A stretch of 33,608 nt of DNA from an uncultured Desulfuromonadales bacterium (lineage in GTDB: Bacteria; Desulfobacterota; Desulfuromonadia; Geobacterales; CAIOGM01). The notes beneath the pieces were generated by a model, which was given only the letters and a program-made list of their open reading frames with translations, did no database searches and had not been told where the DNA came from. Position 1 is the first letter of the stretch; every line of letters starts with the position of its first letter. The position numbers and the translations under genes were made by a program. The DNA lies in the NCBI GenBank assembly GCA_903929485.1, contig CAIYUY010000177.1:1-33608 (forward strand), written 5' to 3'. Shown here one piece after another: positions 14,839 to 23,087 of this stretch.

Positions 14839-15693
14839 ATGGAAAACGGACTGACTATCGATGTGGAAGAGTGGTATCATCTCTGCGGCTCAGATCCCCT
14901 GCCGGAGCCGGAGGGGCGAGATCGTAGGGTAATGGAAAACACCAGTGCAATTCTGGCGCTTCTTCATGATTTTAGTGTTACTGCTACTTTTTTCATTCTC
15001 GGCAGCGTGGCGCAAGCGGAGCCCACCCTGGCGCCGCTCATCGCCGGGGGAGGGCATGAAATCGCCTCCCATGGGTGGTCTCACGAGCTGGTGACGAAGC
15101 TGGCGCCTGAAGAGTTCCGGGAGGAACTGCGGCGCACCGCCGATCTCCTTGAACAGCAGACAGGGAGACGCCCCTTGGGGTACCGTGCTCCCCAGTGGTC
15201 ACTGGGGCCTTTGACCCCCTGGGCCTTCAAGATTCTTCGGGAAGAGGGGTATCGTTACGATTCTAGTCTCACTCCGCTTCCGTTTGTGGGTGATCGGCGC
15301 GGACCACGAATTCCTCACCTGATCGCCGGCGGGCTGCTGGAATTTCCACCGCTGGTTACGCCGTTTCCCGGTATCAATCTTCCCACCGGCGGCGGTTGGG
15401 GGTTTCGGTTCTTTCCACGTTCCTTTATAACAGGGAGCATCGGGAGGTTGAACGACCGCGGTTCTCCGGCGGTCCTTTATCTTCACCCCCGTGAGATGGA
15501 ACCTGACGGCCCCCGGGTGAGGCTCTCCCCCTTTCGGGAGTTCGTGGTTTACGGCCCCCGTCGTTCGGTGGCGGATCGGCTGAGGCCGCTTTTGTCACGT
15601 TACCGGTTTACCTCTTTGGAGCGTCTGGCTGACCAGTGGGATACTGCATCATCATTCCGGCATACAATGCCGCCTCGACCCTTCCCGCCGTAG
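14839..15693 (+). CDS. Polysaccharide deacetylase (NodB-type, CE4)
   Basis: A 284-residue cytoplasmic NodB-fold protein, first gene of the biosynthetic cluster. Motif 1 TIDVEEWYH has Asp8 in the metal/catalytic position, like the TVDVEDYF form in exopolysaccharide-associated deacetylases. Motif 2 HEIASHGWSH gives metal ligands His78 and His82. GYRAPQWS supplies the motif 3 Arg, and YLHPRE near residue 215 is the final His motif. All catalytic motifs are present. It removes an acyl group, usually N-acetyl, from a sugar; no signal peptide, so it acts inside the cell on a nucleotide- or lipid-linked sugar. Its 3' end overlaps the glycosyltransferase start by 58 bases. Together they could make and trim a sugar head group. 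Confidence 0.9.
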   Translation: MENGLTIDVEEWYHLCGSDPLPEPEGRDRRVMENTSAILALLHDFSVTATFFILGSVAQAEPTLAPLIAGGGHEIASHGWSHELVTKLAPEEFREELRRTADLLEQQTGRRPLGYRAPQWSLGPLTPWAFKILREEGYRYDSSLTPLPFVGDRRGPRIPHLIAGGLLEFPPLVTPFPGINLPTGGGWGFRFFPRSFITGSIGRLNDRGSPAVLYLHPREMEPDGPRVRLSPFREFVVYGPRRSVADRLRPLLSRYRFTSLERLADQWDTASSFRHTMPPRPFPP

Positions 15694-16298
15694 CGATTGA
15701 GGCGCTTCTTTCCGGGGCGCCGCTGCTGGTAGTGGATGATGGCTCAACGGATCTCACCGCCAGGTCGGTGGAGGGGCTTCCGCTGAACCTGATCCGTCTT
15801 GACCGGAATCGGGGGAAAGGGGCCGCGTTGAAGTGCGGCTTTGACTGGATGTTCCTGCACGGATTCACCGGTGCGGTTACCCTGGACGCCGACGGTCAGC
15901 ACGATCCCACGGCCATCGGGCTCTTGGCCGCGGCCGCACAGCGGGACGGCGTGGACATCCTCATCGCTTCCCGCTCGGTTCAGTTTGACCGGATGGCGGG
16001 GCTCCGGAGCTGGTGGAACCGGTTCGGCGCATGGTGCATGAAGAAAAAGACCGGGTTCCATATCACCGACAGCCAGTCGGGATTCCGTTATTACTCGTCG
16101 CGGCTGCTCAGGACTCTGGAACTTGACGCCGTCGGGTATAATCTTGAGATGGAAATACTTATGAAGGCTTGGCGCGGCGGCTTTCGTATCGCCTCCTTGC
16201 CGGTGGCGGCCAGGGTTGCCGATGGCAGGGGAACCAGCCATTTCCGGCCGGTCCGGGACACTTGGAATATCTGCATGACTTTTCTTCGGTACTATTGA
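15636..16298 (+). CDS. Family 2 glycosyltransferase (dolichyl-phosphate-mannose-synthase-like)
   Basis: A 220-residue GT-A enzyme from a GTG at 15636, inside the deacetylase gene; the second residue leads straight into the first strand (YCIIIPAYNA), so a later start would damage the fold. Key motifs: VVDDGSTD (34-39), RNRGKGAALKCGF, and the metal-binding TLDADGQHD (Asp84-x-Asp86), then DSQSGFRYYS and YNLEMEILMKA. These fit DPM1/DPG-type enzymes that transfer one sugar from a nucleotide donor to a lipid phosphate or lipid acceptor. There are no transmembrane helices. Aryl polyene clusters also carry a GT2. With the deacetylase it suggests a glycosylated lipid product. The acceptor is unknown. 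Confidence 0.88.
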   Translation: MGYCIIIPAYNAASTLPAVAIEALLSGAPLLVVDDGSTDLTARSVEGLPLNLIRLDRNRGKGAALKCGFDWMFLHGFTGAVTLDADGQHDPTAIGLLAAAAQRDGVDILIASRSVQFDRMAGLRSWWNRFGAWCMKKKTGFHITDSQSGFRYYSSRLLRTLELDAVGYNLEMEILMKAWRGGFRIASLPVAARVADGRGTSHFRPVRDTWNICMTFLRYY

Positions 16299-16465
16299 GA
16301 GTGTGACCCCATGCTGCAACAATTGACTTTTTTACTTTGTTTGAGAGTGTGATCCCATGCTGCAACAATTGACCTTTTTTACCTTGTTTGAGAGTGTGAC
16401 CCCATGCTGCAACAGTTGACTTTTTTTACCTTGTTTGAGAGTGTGACCCAATGTTGAAAAGTTTG
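16295..16465 (+). repeat. Tandem 46-47-bp repeat in the leader of the SPASM radical SAM gene
   Basis: Three full units (16295-16340, 16341-16387, 16388-16434) begin TTGAGAGTGTGACCCCATGC and differ at only a few bases. A partial fourth unit starts at 16435 and runs into the SPASM radical SAM gene, whose ATG at 16451 is in the same place as the ATG within each repeat. Each unit therefore carries a start codon opening a mini-frame (MLQQLTF...). Confidence 0.92.
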
Positions 16466-17809
16466 AAAAACTATTCCACGGAAAAGATCGTATCCCTTCT
16501 CCTGTCGTTGGCGGGCTCCTGCTCCACTGAAAATCTTGCCCGGATGACCCATCTCATGGAGCTGATCCCCCGGAAGGAGTCTTATAAGGAAAAGATCCGG
16601 TGGATCAGGCGACTTATTCTGGAAAACCACCCTTCCATCGAATTCCCGCGGCGGATTCTCCGGGATGTGCATCCCAACCAACGGGACAAATGGATTACTA
16701 ACCTGACGGTGAACCACCTCCTCTCCGGAACCAACAAGCGGAAAGCCTGGGAGGAGCGGGAGGGGTACTATCCCCCTTCCACCGTGGTCATCAGCCTGAC
16801 CATGAAGTGTAATCTTTCCTGCTACGGCTGCTACGCCGGTGACTATGAGAAGGAGTTGGAGCTGACCAATGACGAGGTGGATTCCATCCTCACCCAGATG
16901 AAGGAGATGGGGGTCTACTTTGCGGTCATTTCCGGCGGCGAACCGTTTTTCAAGAAGGATCTCTTCGATATTTTCCGAAAACATTCAGACATGGCCTTTT
17001 TGGTCTTCACCCATGGCGGGCTCATCGACGAGCAGGTGGTGGAACAGCTGAAAGAAGTGGGCAATGTCATGCCGGCTTTTTCCCTGGAAGGGTACGAAGC
17101 GGAAACCGACGAGCGCCGCGGGGCAGGGCATTTTAACAAGGTGATGCGGGCCATGGATCTTCTTCGGGAGGCGCGGCTCACCTTCTGCGGCTCCTTTACC
17201 CAGACCAGCCGGAACAACCATATCATCACCGACGGCCGGTACATGGATTTTCTTCTGGAGAAAGGGGTTTATGCTCTCTGGCTCTTTACCTATGTGCCGG
17301 TGGGACGGGAGCCTGATCCGGAGCTGATGGCGACTCCGGAACAGCGGGATCTGCTCCGTTCCCGGATTGCTGAATTTCGCGCCAGTAAGCCGATGCTCTT
17401 CGTGGATTTCTGGAATGACGGCCCTCTCATCAGTGGTTGCATCGCCGGTGGGCGCAAATATTTTCACATTAATGCCAATGGCGACATCGAGCCCTGCGTT
17501 TTTTGTCATATGGCGGTGGACAACATTCGCCGGACATCCCTCAGGGAGGCGCTTCGCTCACCCCTGTTCACCAGAATTCGAGAAAAACAGGGGGAGGAGG
17601 AGAATCTCCTCCGCCCCTGCATGCTCCTGGATCATCCGGAAAACGGTCGGGAGTTTCTTGCCATGGATGGGGTTTACCCCACTCACGGCGGGGCCGACGC
17701 CATCTTTACGGAGCTGGCGCCGCGAATGGATGAATATGCCCGGCGTTATGGCGAGATTGCCGATCAGGTTTGGGAAGAGGGGGCGGGCAGGGGCGTCCCG
17801 CGCTCATGA
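16451..17809 (+). CDS. Radical SAM/SPASM-domain protein
   Basis: A 452-residue enzyme. The radical SAM cluster motif CNLSCYGCYAG (Cys120, Cys124, Cys127) is followed by SGGEPFFKKDL (161-171), which binds SAM. The C-terminal SPASM part includes GCIAGGRKYFHINANGDIEPC, then CVFCHM and RPCMLLDHPE, enough cysteines for an auxiliary iron-sulfur cluster. The first 110 residues are helical and have no obvious domain. SPASM enzymes modify peptides, sugars or lipids, and here the lipid-assembly neighbours suggest a small molecule or acyl chain. The start at 16451 sits inside a partial fourth copy of the upstream tandem repeat and lacks a strong Shine-Dalgarno. Its stop overlaps the acyltransferase start (ATGA). 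Confidence 0.9.
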   Translation: MLKSLKNYSTEKIVSLLLSLAGSCSTENLARMTHLMELIPRKESYKEKIRWIRRLILENHPSIEFPRRILRDVHPNQRDKWITNLTVNHLLSGTNKRKAWEEREGYYPPSTVVISLTMKCNLSCYGCYAGDYEKELELTNDEVDSILTQMKEMGVYFAVISGGEPFFKKDLFDIFRKHSDMAFLVFTHGGLIDEQVVEQLKEVGNVMPAFSLEGYEAETDERRGAGHFNKVMRAMDLLREARLTFCGSFTQTSRNNHIITDGRYMDFLLEKGVYALWLFTYVPVGREPDPELMATPEQRDLLRSRIAEFRASKPMLFVDFWNDGPLISGCIAGGRKYFHINANGDIEPCVFCHMAVDNIRRTSLREALRSPLFTRIREKQGEEENLLRPCMLLDHPENGREFLAMDGVYPTHGGADAIFTELAPRMDEYARRYGEIADQVWEEGAGRGVPRS

Positions 17810-18681
17810 CCCTTTACAGCGGTCTGAGCCTTTTTCTGATCAACCTGTTCACCCATCTGGTACCCCGTCGGCTCTTTCCCCTTTTCGCCCTCTTGACCGG
17901 CTGGTTGGTGTACCTCTTCGTCCCCCTGCAGCGGCGCGGGATGCGGGAGAACCTCCGGATCGTTACCGGGCGCAAGTCAGTGGAGTGGCTGGTTCTGTGC
18001 GCTTTTTATAAGTACTCCCGTAACTGGACCGACGTCATGTTGATGATCCGGTTGCGGGGAGAGCGGCTCTTTCGCCTTATCGGCCATCGCTCCAGCAGCC
18101 GGCCATTGGACCATGCCTTGGCCGCCGGCGCCGGGGCCATTCTGGTTTCGCCGCACCTGGGTAACTGGGAACTGGGGGGGGTGGGGCTGGCGGAAATGGG
18201 GTACAAACTTAATGTCATGACCTTTCGGGAGCCCGATGAGGCGGTGAACGATCTGCGGGAAAAGTTTCGTTGTGAGCGGGGAATCGGCATCATCTATGTG
18301 GACCGCAACGACAGTTCTCCCCTGGCGATTATCGAGGCGGTAAATGCCCTGCGACGCAACGAAATTGTGGTTCTCCTGGGAGAGCGGGATGGTTCATCGC
18401 ATACCCTGCTCCTGGACTTCTTCGGACGTTCCACGGAGATCCCGGTGGGCGCCGCCTACCTGGCTTTGACCAGCGGCGCGCCGGTGATACCGGTCTTTGT
18501 CCCGCTGGAAGGGGGTAGTTACTCCACCTACATGGAGGAGCCGATCTATTTTGCGGGAAAACATGGAGAACATGCCGCGGTCATCCGGGAGGGGACCCAG
18601 CGACTGCTCCGGGTCTTTGAACAGTACATCCGGCGCTACCCTGACCAGTGGTACAATTTTTTTCCCTACTGGCGTAACTAA
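17806..18681 (+). CDS. Lipid A biosynthesis-type lysophospholipid acyltransferase (LpxL/HtrB family)
   Basis: A 291-residue enzyme; the ATG at 17806 overlaps the SPASM gene stop (ATGA), better than the GTG-type reading 36 bases upstream. The N-terminus is a hydrophobic membrane anchor (LFLINLFTHLVPRRLFPLFALLTGWLVYLF, shorter LFALLTGWLVYLF). Catalytic HLGNWE gives the H-x4-E dyad (His117, Glu122). IYVDRND and VVLLGERDG, then GAPVIPVF and WYNFFPYW match the family. Such enzymes transfer an acyl chain from ACP to a sugar or glycerolipid acceptor at the inner face of the inner membrane. The ACP gene follows 22 bases later, so the ACP-bound chain is the likely donor. Aryl polyene clusters have a homologous step. 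Confidence 0.92.
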   Translation: MTLYSGLSLFLINLFTHLVPRRLFPLFALLTGWLVYLFVPLQRRGMRENLRIVTGRKSVEWLVLCAFYKYSRNWTDVMLMIRLRGERLFRLIGHRSSSRPLDHALAAGAGAILVSPHLGNWELGGVGLAEMGYKLNVMTFREPDEAVNDLREKFRCERGIGIIYVDRNDSSPLAIIEAVNALRRNEIVVLLGERDGSSHTLLLDFFGRSTEIPVGAAYLALTSGAPVIPVFVPLEGGSYSTYMEEPIYFAGKHGEHAAVIREGTQRLLRVFEQYIRRYPDQWYNFFPYWRN

Positions 18682-18703
18682 CGTTTATTCAAAAGGAACC
18701 AGC

Positions 18704-18961
18704 ATGTCCGAGGAACTCATAGAACCGGTGAAGCAACTCATTATCGACGCCCTTCGCATCGAGGGGATGACCTCGTCCGACATCGAGACCGACGCCCCGC
18801 TCTTCGGGGAGGGACTGGGTCTCGACTCCATCGATGCCCTGCAACTGGTCGTGGCCATGGAAAAAGAGTACGGAGTGGTGGTTCCCGATGCCGCCACCGG
18901 CGCCAAGGTCTTCCAGTCTGTCCGGAGCATGGCCGCGCATATTGCGGAACATGGGAAATGA
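18704..18961 (+). CDS. Acyl carrier protein
   Basis: An 85-residue ACP with start ATG at 18704 after AAAAGGAA at 18691-18698. The phosphopantetheine attachment site is LGLDSIDAL with Ser42. It has the usual acidic four-helix pattern, with EKEYGVVVPD in helix 3/4. It is the only ACP in the cluster; typical aryl polyene systems carry two. It should hold the growing chain for the ketosynthase, FabG, dehydratase and thioesterase encoded downstream, and hand it to the acyltransferase upstream. Its stop overlaps the following radical SAM start by 4 bases, so the two are translationally coupled. Confidence 0.95.
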   Translation: MSEELIEPVKQLIIDALRIEGMTSSDIETDAPLFGEGLGLDSIDALQLVVAMEKEYGVVVPDAATGAKVFQSVRSMAAHIAEHGK

Positions 18962-20247
18962 AAATCCTCTTTGTCTCCCCCGGTTGGCCCAAAGGGCGGC
19001 TTTGGGGAGAACTTGGGTTCAAATTTCCCTCCCTCTCTTTGGCGGCTCTTGCGGCGGTGACTCCCGACAACTTTCAGATTGCCCTTTGTGACGAAAACAT
19101 TGAACGGTTGGATCCGGGAGTGGCTGTGGATCTGGTGGCTATCACCGCCATGACCCCCCAGGCGCCGCGAGCCTATGCCATTGCCGATCTCTTCCGGGCC
19201 AAGGGAATTCCCGTGGTGATGGGTGGGTTTCATGCCAGCGTCCTTCCGGAAGAGGCCCTGGAACATGTGGATTCGGTGGTGGTGGGGGAGGGGGAGGCTG
19301 TCTGGCCCCGACTGCTGGACGATTTCCAAAACGGTTCGATGGCGCCGCTCTACAGTGCCCAGCGTCTCGTTGCCATGGCCGACATCCCCACTGCGCGCCG
19401 CGCCCTGTTCGCGGGGAAGAGGTACCTGCTTACCAATACTCTCCAGACCACCCGCGGTTGCCCCTTTGAGTGTGAATTCTGTTCGGTCACCTCCTTTTAT
19501 GGCCGAAACTACCGGACCCGGCCGGTGGCGAATGTCCTGGCCGAACTGACGGAGCTTCGGAAAAAGAATTCCTTCGCCTTTTTCGTGGATGACAATCTGG
19601 TGGCCAATCGGTCCTATGCCCTGGAACTCTTCACCGGGATGAAGGGGATGGGATTCAAATGGCTTTCCCACGCCCCCATCGACTTCGGCCGCGACCCGGA
19701 ACTCCTCCGTGCCGCCGGGGAGTCCGGTTGCATCGGTCTGTTCGTCGGTTTCGAGTCACTGAATCAGGAAACGCTGGCGGCCATGGGAAAGGTGACCAAC
19801 CGGGCTACCTCCTACCTGAATGACGCCAAGGCTTTTCGTGATCACGGCATCGGCATCCTCGGTTCTTTTGTCCTTGGCTCCGATGGAGACAGTCCCGATA
19901 TTTTTCCCCGGATTCTCGCTTTTTGCGAGGAGGCGCGGCTGGAGTCGGCCATCTTCCCGATCCTGACCCCCTATCCGGGGACCGAGGTGCGCCGGAGGCT
20001 GGAGCTGGAGGGGAGGATCGTCTCCAATGCCTGGGAAGATTACGACATGGGGCATGTCACCTTTCTCCCCAGGGGGATGACCGCCGGGGAGCTACAGGAA
20101 GGTCATGATTTTCTCAATCGCTCCTTTTACTCTCTTGGTTCCATGTATCGCCGGATTTTTAAGGCCCATCGGTCGGTGCAGGTCTTTGCCCCCATGAACT
20201 TCGGTTTTCGCAGCGCCATTGGGCGTTGTGCAAAGGTTTGTTTATGA
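18958..20247 (+). CDS. B12-binding-type radical SAM enzyme A
   Basis: A 429-residue enzyme with an N-terminal Rossmann-like B12-binding-type domain (ILFVSPGWP, VAITAMTPQAPRAYAIADLF, VVMGGFHASVLPEEAL, VVVGEGE), then a radical SAM core with RGCPFECEFC (Cys168, Cys172, Cys175), FFVDDNL, GCIGLFVGFESLN and FPILTPYPGTE. There is no DxHxxG motif in the N-terminal domain, so cobalamin would bind base-off without that His, as in BchE/HpnJ-type relatives. It overlaps the ACP stop (ATGA) and the next acyltransferase. It is a close paralogue of enzyme C at the cluster's end: both have MGGxHxSVLPEEAL and GITAM/AITAM blocks. Expected chemistry is methylation or a C-C/cyclising rearrangement; the substrate is unknown, perhaps an acyl-ACP. 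Confidence 0.9.
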   Translation: MKILFVSPGWPKGRLWGELGFKFPSLSLAALAAVTPDNFQIALCDENIERLDPGVAVDLVAITAMTPQAPRAYAIADLFRAKGIPVVMGGFHASVLPEEALEHVDSVVVGEGEAVWPRLLDDFQNGSMAPLYSAQRLVAMADIPTARRALFAGKRYLLTNTLQTTRGCPFECEFCSVTSFYGRNYRTRPVANVLAELTELRKKNSFAFFVDDNLVANRSYALELFTGMKGMGFKWLSHAPIDFGRDPELLRAAGESGCIGLFVGFESLNQETLAAMGKVTNRATSYLNDAKAFRDHGIGILGSFVLGSDGDSPDIFPRILAFCEEARLESAIFPILTPYPGTEVRRRLELEGRIVSNAWEDYDMGHVTFLPRGMTAGELQEGHDFLNRSFYSLGSMYRRIFKAHRSVQVFAPMNFGFRSAIGRCAKVCL

Positions 20248-21089
20248 ACTGTTTCATGTTTCCCGGACAACCGCTTTCCCGCTCACCGCGACTCCCCCAG
20301 GACGACGGTTGGCGACAGATTGCGGAACTCTGCCGGCGGCACGCACTGTTCGATCCCGACTCTTGGCAGTGGTTCGCCGTGGATGGCACGGAGAACGTGG
20401 CGCTTCAGGTTTACGGCGTGGCCATGAGCCTCCATGGGGCGCGTCTCCTGAAGAAGAGGGGGGTGAAGCCGGGAATCGTCGCCGAGCATAGCATGGGGAT
20501 CTACCCGGCCATGGCTCTCTGCGGTTCCCTGCCGGAAGAGGCGGTACTGGAGATTACCAGCAGGGGGGGGCGAGCCATGGCGACCATGGGGAAGTCGAGG
20601 CAATACGCTCTGGGTTGCGTGGTGGGGTTGACGCTGGAGCCATTGCTCGCCTTGGCGAAAAACCACGGGGTTTATCTGGCCAACCGGAACACAGATCGTC
20701 ATTTTCTTCTTGCCGGGGAAGAGCTTCCCATGGAAGCCGCCATGGCGGAGGCTCTGTTTGCCGGCGCTTTTTCCTCCGGAACTTTTCCCTGCGATGCTCC
20801 GCTCCATACTCCCCTGATGGCGGAGGTGGAGCAAAAACTGAGGACGGTTTTTGCCGACTACCGCTACCGAGATCCGGTTGCTCCGCTCATGAACCATATA
20901 GATCAGACGTATCTTACCGGTTGCGACCTGGGAGAATTTCTTTACCGGGAACTTCTCCTCCCCGTGCAGTGGGAACGGACCTACCGGGCTCTTTTGGACG
21001 CGGGCGCCACCAATTTTTGCGAAGTGAGCGGTAAAGAGTCGCTAAAAAAATACAATCGCTGGATTGACAGCCAGTTGCAGGGGAATTGA
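20244..21089 (+). CDS. FabD-like acyltransferase (malonyl-CoA:ACP transacylase fold)
   Basis: A 281-residue protein. The ATG at 20244 overlaps the radical SAM stop (ATGA); a TTG at 20226 is less likely. It has the FabD start pattern FMFPGQ, the nucleophile elbow EHSMG (Ser83; usual FabD is GHSLGE) and the second catalytic His in CDAPLHTPLM (His188). Catalytic Ser and His are therefore kept, but the elbow Gly is Glu and the rest is divergent. The Arg that binds malonyl carboxylate is not certain: SRGGRAM lies at about the right place. It may load malonyl or another acyl starter onto the ACP. Nothing in the cluster resembles an AMP ligase, so this gene may be the only loading enzyme. Confidence 0.8.
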   Translation: MNCFMFPGQPLSRSPRLPQDDGWRQIAELCRRHALFDPDSWQWFAVDGTENVALQVYGVAMSLHGARLLKKRGVKPGIVAEHSMGIYPAMALCGSLPEEAVLEITSRGGRAMATMGKSRQYALGCVVGLTLEPLLALAKNHGVYLANRNTDRHFLLAGEELPMEAAMAEALFAGAFSSGTFPCDAPLHTPLMAEVEQKLRTVFADYRYRDPVAPLMNHIDQTYLTGCDLGEFLYRELLLPVQWERTYRALLDAGATNFCEVSGKESLKKYNRWIDSQLQGN

Positions 21090-21095
21090 CGCGCC

Positions 21096-21518
21096 ATGAC
21101 TTGGTTTGAAACTTCTCTTACGGTTCGCTTCAACGAGGTGGATGCCTATCAGGTGGCTTGGCACGGGCATTATGTGGCCTGGATGGAGGTGGGACGTAAC
21201 GCTCTGGCCGGACGATTCCAGCTTAACGCCCAACAGATCGGTGATGCCGGCTATCGGGCGCCGGTGGTAAACCTTGAGCTGAAGTACAAACGGCCGGCCA
21301 GATTCAACGAGGTGTTGGTCATTGGAACGACTGTTCGCCGCAATGAAACCGCTACCCTGGAGTTCCTCACCAGGATTACCGGCGCCGATGGCTTGATCAT
21401 CGCCAGCGGTCGTACCGTCCATGTTCTCACCGATGAACAGGGGACCCTCCTCTACCGGCTCCCCCCTACCATCGCCGGGCGTCTGGAGCGGATGTTTGCC
21501 TCACTGGAGGGAGAATGA
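21096..21518 (+). CDS. 4-Hydroxybenzoyl-CoA-type hotdog thioesterase
   Basis: A 140-residue hotdog-fold protein. The catalytic motif VRFNEVDAYQVAWHGHYVAW matches V-R-x-x-D-x-D-x-x-x-x-x-x-N/H-Y, with Asp16 in the position of the 4-HBA-CoA thioesterase nucleophile/base. A QIGDAGYRAPVVNLELKY segment follows, as in YbgC/FcbC-like enzymes. Start ATG at 21096 is 6 bases after the previous stop, without a strong Shine-Dalgarno, so translation may be reinitiated. It probably hydrolyses or edits an acyl-ACP or acyl-CoA; aryl polyene clusters contain a similar thioesterase. The last bases overlap the next radical SAM start (ATGA). Confidence 0.9.
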   Translation: MTWFETSLTVRFNEVDAYQVAWHGHYVAWMEVGRNALAGRFQLNAQQIGDAGYRAPVVNLELKYKRPARFNEVLVIGTTVRRNETATLEFLTRITGADGLIIASGRTVHVLTDEQGTLLYRLPPTIAGRLERMFASLEGE

Positions 21519-22900
21519 GACTCCTCCTGGTTTCGGCCAACCGGGAACGGTCACCCTACCCGGTTTTCCCCATCGGTCTGGCCTATCTGGCCGGCCCCCT
21601 GGTTCGTGCCGGGCATCACCTGGAGCTTGTGGATCTCTGCTTCTCTCCGGAGCCGTTGCGGGATTTGGCCGATGCCGTGACCCGTTGTTCTCCCGACGCC
21701 ATCCTCATCTCCTTGCGCAACGTGGATAACGTTACCTGGCCCGGTTCTCGTTCCTACCTGGAAGGAATCCGGGAGGCCGTGGCCGTCTGCGGAGGGGGTG
21801 CGCCGATCATCCTGGGGGGCTCCGGCTTCTCTCTCATGCCGGCAGAGCTGCTGGAGTTCCTGGGTGGGGATATGGGCATCGTGGGTGAGGGTGAAGAGAT
21901 CATCATCCCGCTCCTTGAGATCCTTGAACAGGGGGGGACCCCTGTCGGGCTTCCCGGCGTGCTGGTGAGAGGGAATATCTCCTGGCTGCCACCGGTCCCG
22001 GTGACGGCGATCGGAGCCCCGGACAGGACGCTTTTTCCCCTTGGACGCTACTGCCGCGAGGGGGGGATGGCCAACCTGCAGACCAAGCGGGGATGCCCCT
22101 TCGGCTGTATCTACTGCACCTATCCCCTCCTGGAAGGGACCCGGATCAGGCTCCGACCCGTGAACCAGGTCATGGCCGAGATTAATGGGTTAGTGAATTT
22201 TCACGGCGTGGAGTACCTCTACTTCGTGGATGATATCTTCAACTTTCCCCCTGAATACGCGTTGGAGCTCTGTCAGGCCATGAGCAGGGGAGGGGTAAAG
22301 GTCAACTGGTCCGCCTTCATCAACCCCCAGTTCGTCACTCCCCAGCTCATGGATGCCATGGTGGCGGCCGGCTGCGACGCGGTGGAGTATGGCACCGATT
22401 CCGGGTCACCGGCCATGCTCCGCTCCCTGGCCAAATCGTTCACCGTGGCGCAGATCCGAAGCGCCTCCGCGCTCTGCCGTGAACGGGCTCTTGATTTTGC
22501 CCACTACATCCTTTTCGGCGGGCCGGGTGAGTCGGTGGCGACCATTGACGAGACCTTTGCTCTCATGGACGAGGTCGACCCTACGGCGGTCATCGCCATG
22601 ACCGGAATCCGGATCTTCCCCGGCACCCCTCTTCAGGGTCAGGCTATCAGGGACGGGATAATCACCGCTGAGAGTTCGCTTCTGGAGCCGACCTTCTACA
22701 TCTCACCCTTACTGGGGGATTCATTGGCCGACCTGGTGACTGAGCGGGCGCTGCTCCGGCGCAACTGGGTGGCGCCGGGGCTGGAGATCAACATGAGCGA
22801 CCCCATGCTGGAGGCGCTCCGGACCTTTGCCGTGCGAGGTCCCCTCTGGAAACTGATGAAGCGGCTGGGACGAAGCAGGGTACGGCCAATGACCGGATAA
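21515..22900 (+). CDS. B12-binding-type radical SAM enzyme B
   Basis: A 461-residue enzyme. N-terminal B12-type domain: LLLVSANRERSPYPVFPIGLAYLA, then SPDAILISLRN, PIILGGSGFSLMPAEL and GIVGEGEE. Radical SAM motif RGCPFGCIYCTYP (Cys194, Cys198, Cys201), then LYFVDDIFNFPP, GCDAVEYGTDSGS, HYILFGGPGES and FPGTPL. It resembles the radical SAM enzymes that occur with lipid-assembly genes and is less like enzymes A and C than they are like each other. The start overlaps the thioesterase stop. Downstream, a 190-base gap holding an inverted-repeat element separates it from FabG. Substrate unknown; possibly acts on the ACP-bound chain. Confidence 0.9.
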   Translation: MRLLLVSANRERSPYPVFPIGLAYLAGPLVRAGHHLELVDLCFSPEPLRDLADAVTRCSPDAILISLRNVDNVTWPGSRSYLEGIREAVAVCGGGAPIILGGSGFSLMPAELLEFLGGDMGIVGEGEEIIIPLLEILEQGGTPVGLPGVLVRGNISWLPPVPVTAIGAPDRTLFPLGRYCREGGMANLQTKRGCPFGCIYCTYPLLEGTRIRLRPVNQVMAEINGLVNFHGVEYLYFVDDIFNFPPEYALELCQAMSRGGVKVNWSAFINPQFVTPQLMDAMVAAGCDAVEYGTDSGSPAMLRSLAKSFTVAQIRSASALCRERALDFAHYILFGGPGESVATIDETFALMDEVDPTAVIAMTGIRIFPGTPLQGQAIRDGIITAESSLLEPTFYISPLLGDSLADLVTERALLRRNWVAPGLEINMSDPMLEALRTFAVRGPLWKLMKRLGRSRVRPMTG

Positions 22901-22921
22901 TACAATTTATTTCAAAAACAT

Positions 22922-23059
22922 TTATCCACGAAGGGCACGAAGTTTCACGAAAAAAATCAAAGAGTCATTCGCACGAAACAGTAAACCGAACAAGTGGTTG
23001 ATTTGACTAATACATCTGTAACGGTTTCCTTGGTCTATCTTCGTGCCCTTCGTGGATAA
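22922..23059. repeat. MITE-like element with 21-bp perfect terminal inverted repeats
   Basis: TTATCCACGAAGGGCACGAA at 22922-22941 (21-bp arm to 22942) and its exact complement at 23039-23059 bracket 96 bases with no gene. CACGAAGGGCACGAAG-type repeats are frequent between genes in this lineage, as far as I know. It sits in the middle of the biosynthetic operon and would form a long RNA hairpin before the FabG start. Confidence 0.85.
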
Positions 23060-23087
23060 CAGCTTTTTTTGGATTATCGAGGTGCAC

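Noticed and set aside
16295-16440. CRISPR array
   Set aside because: The units are contiguous 46-47-bp copies without unique spacers and there are no cas genes.
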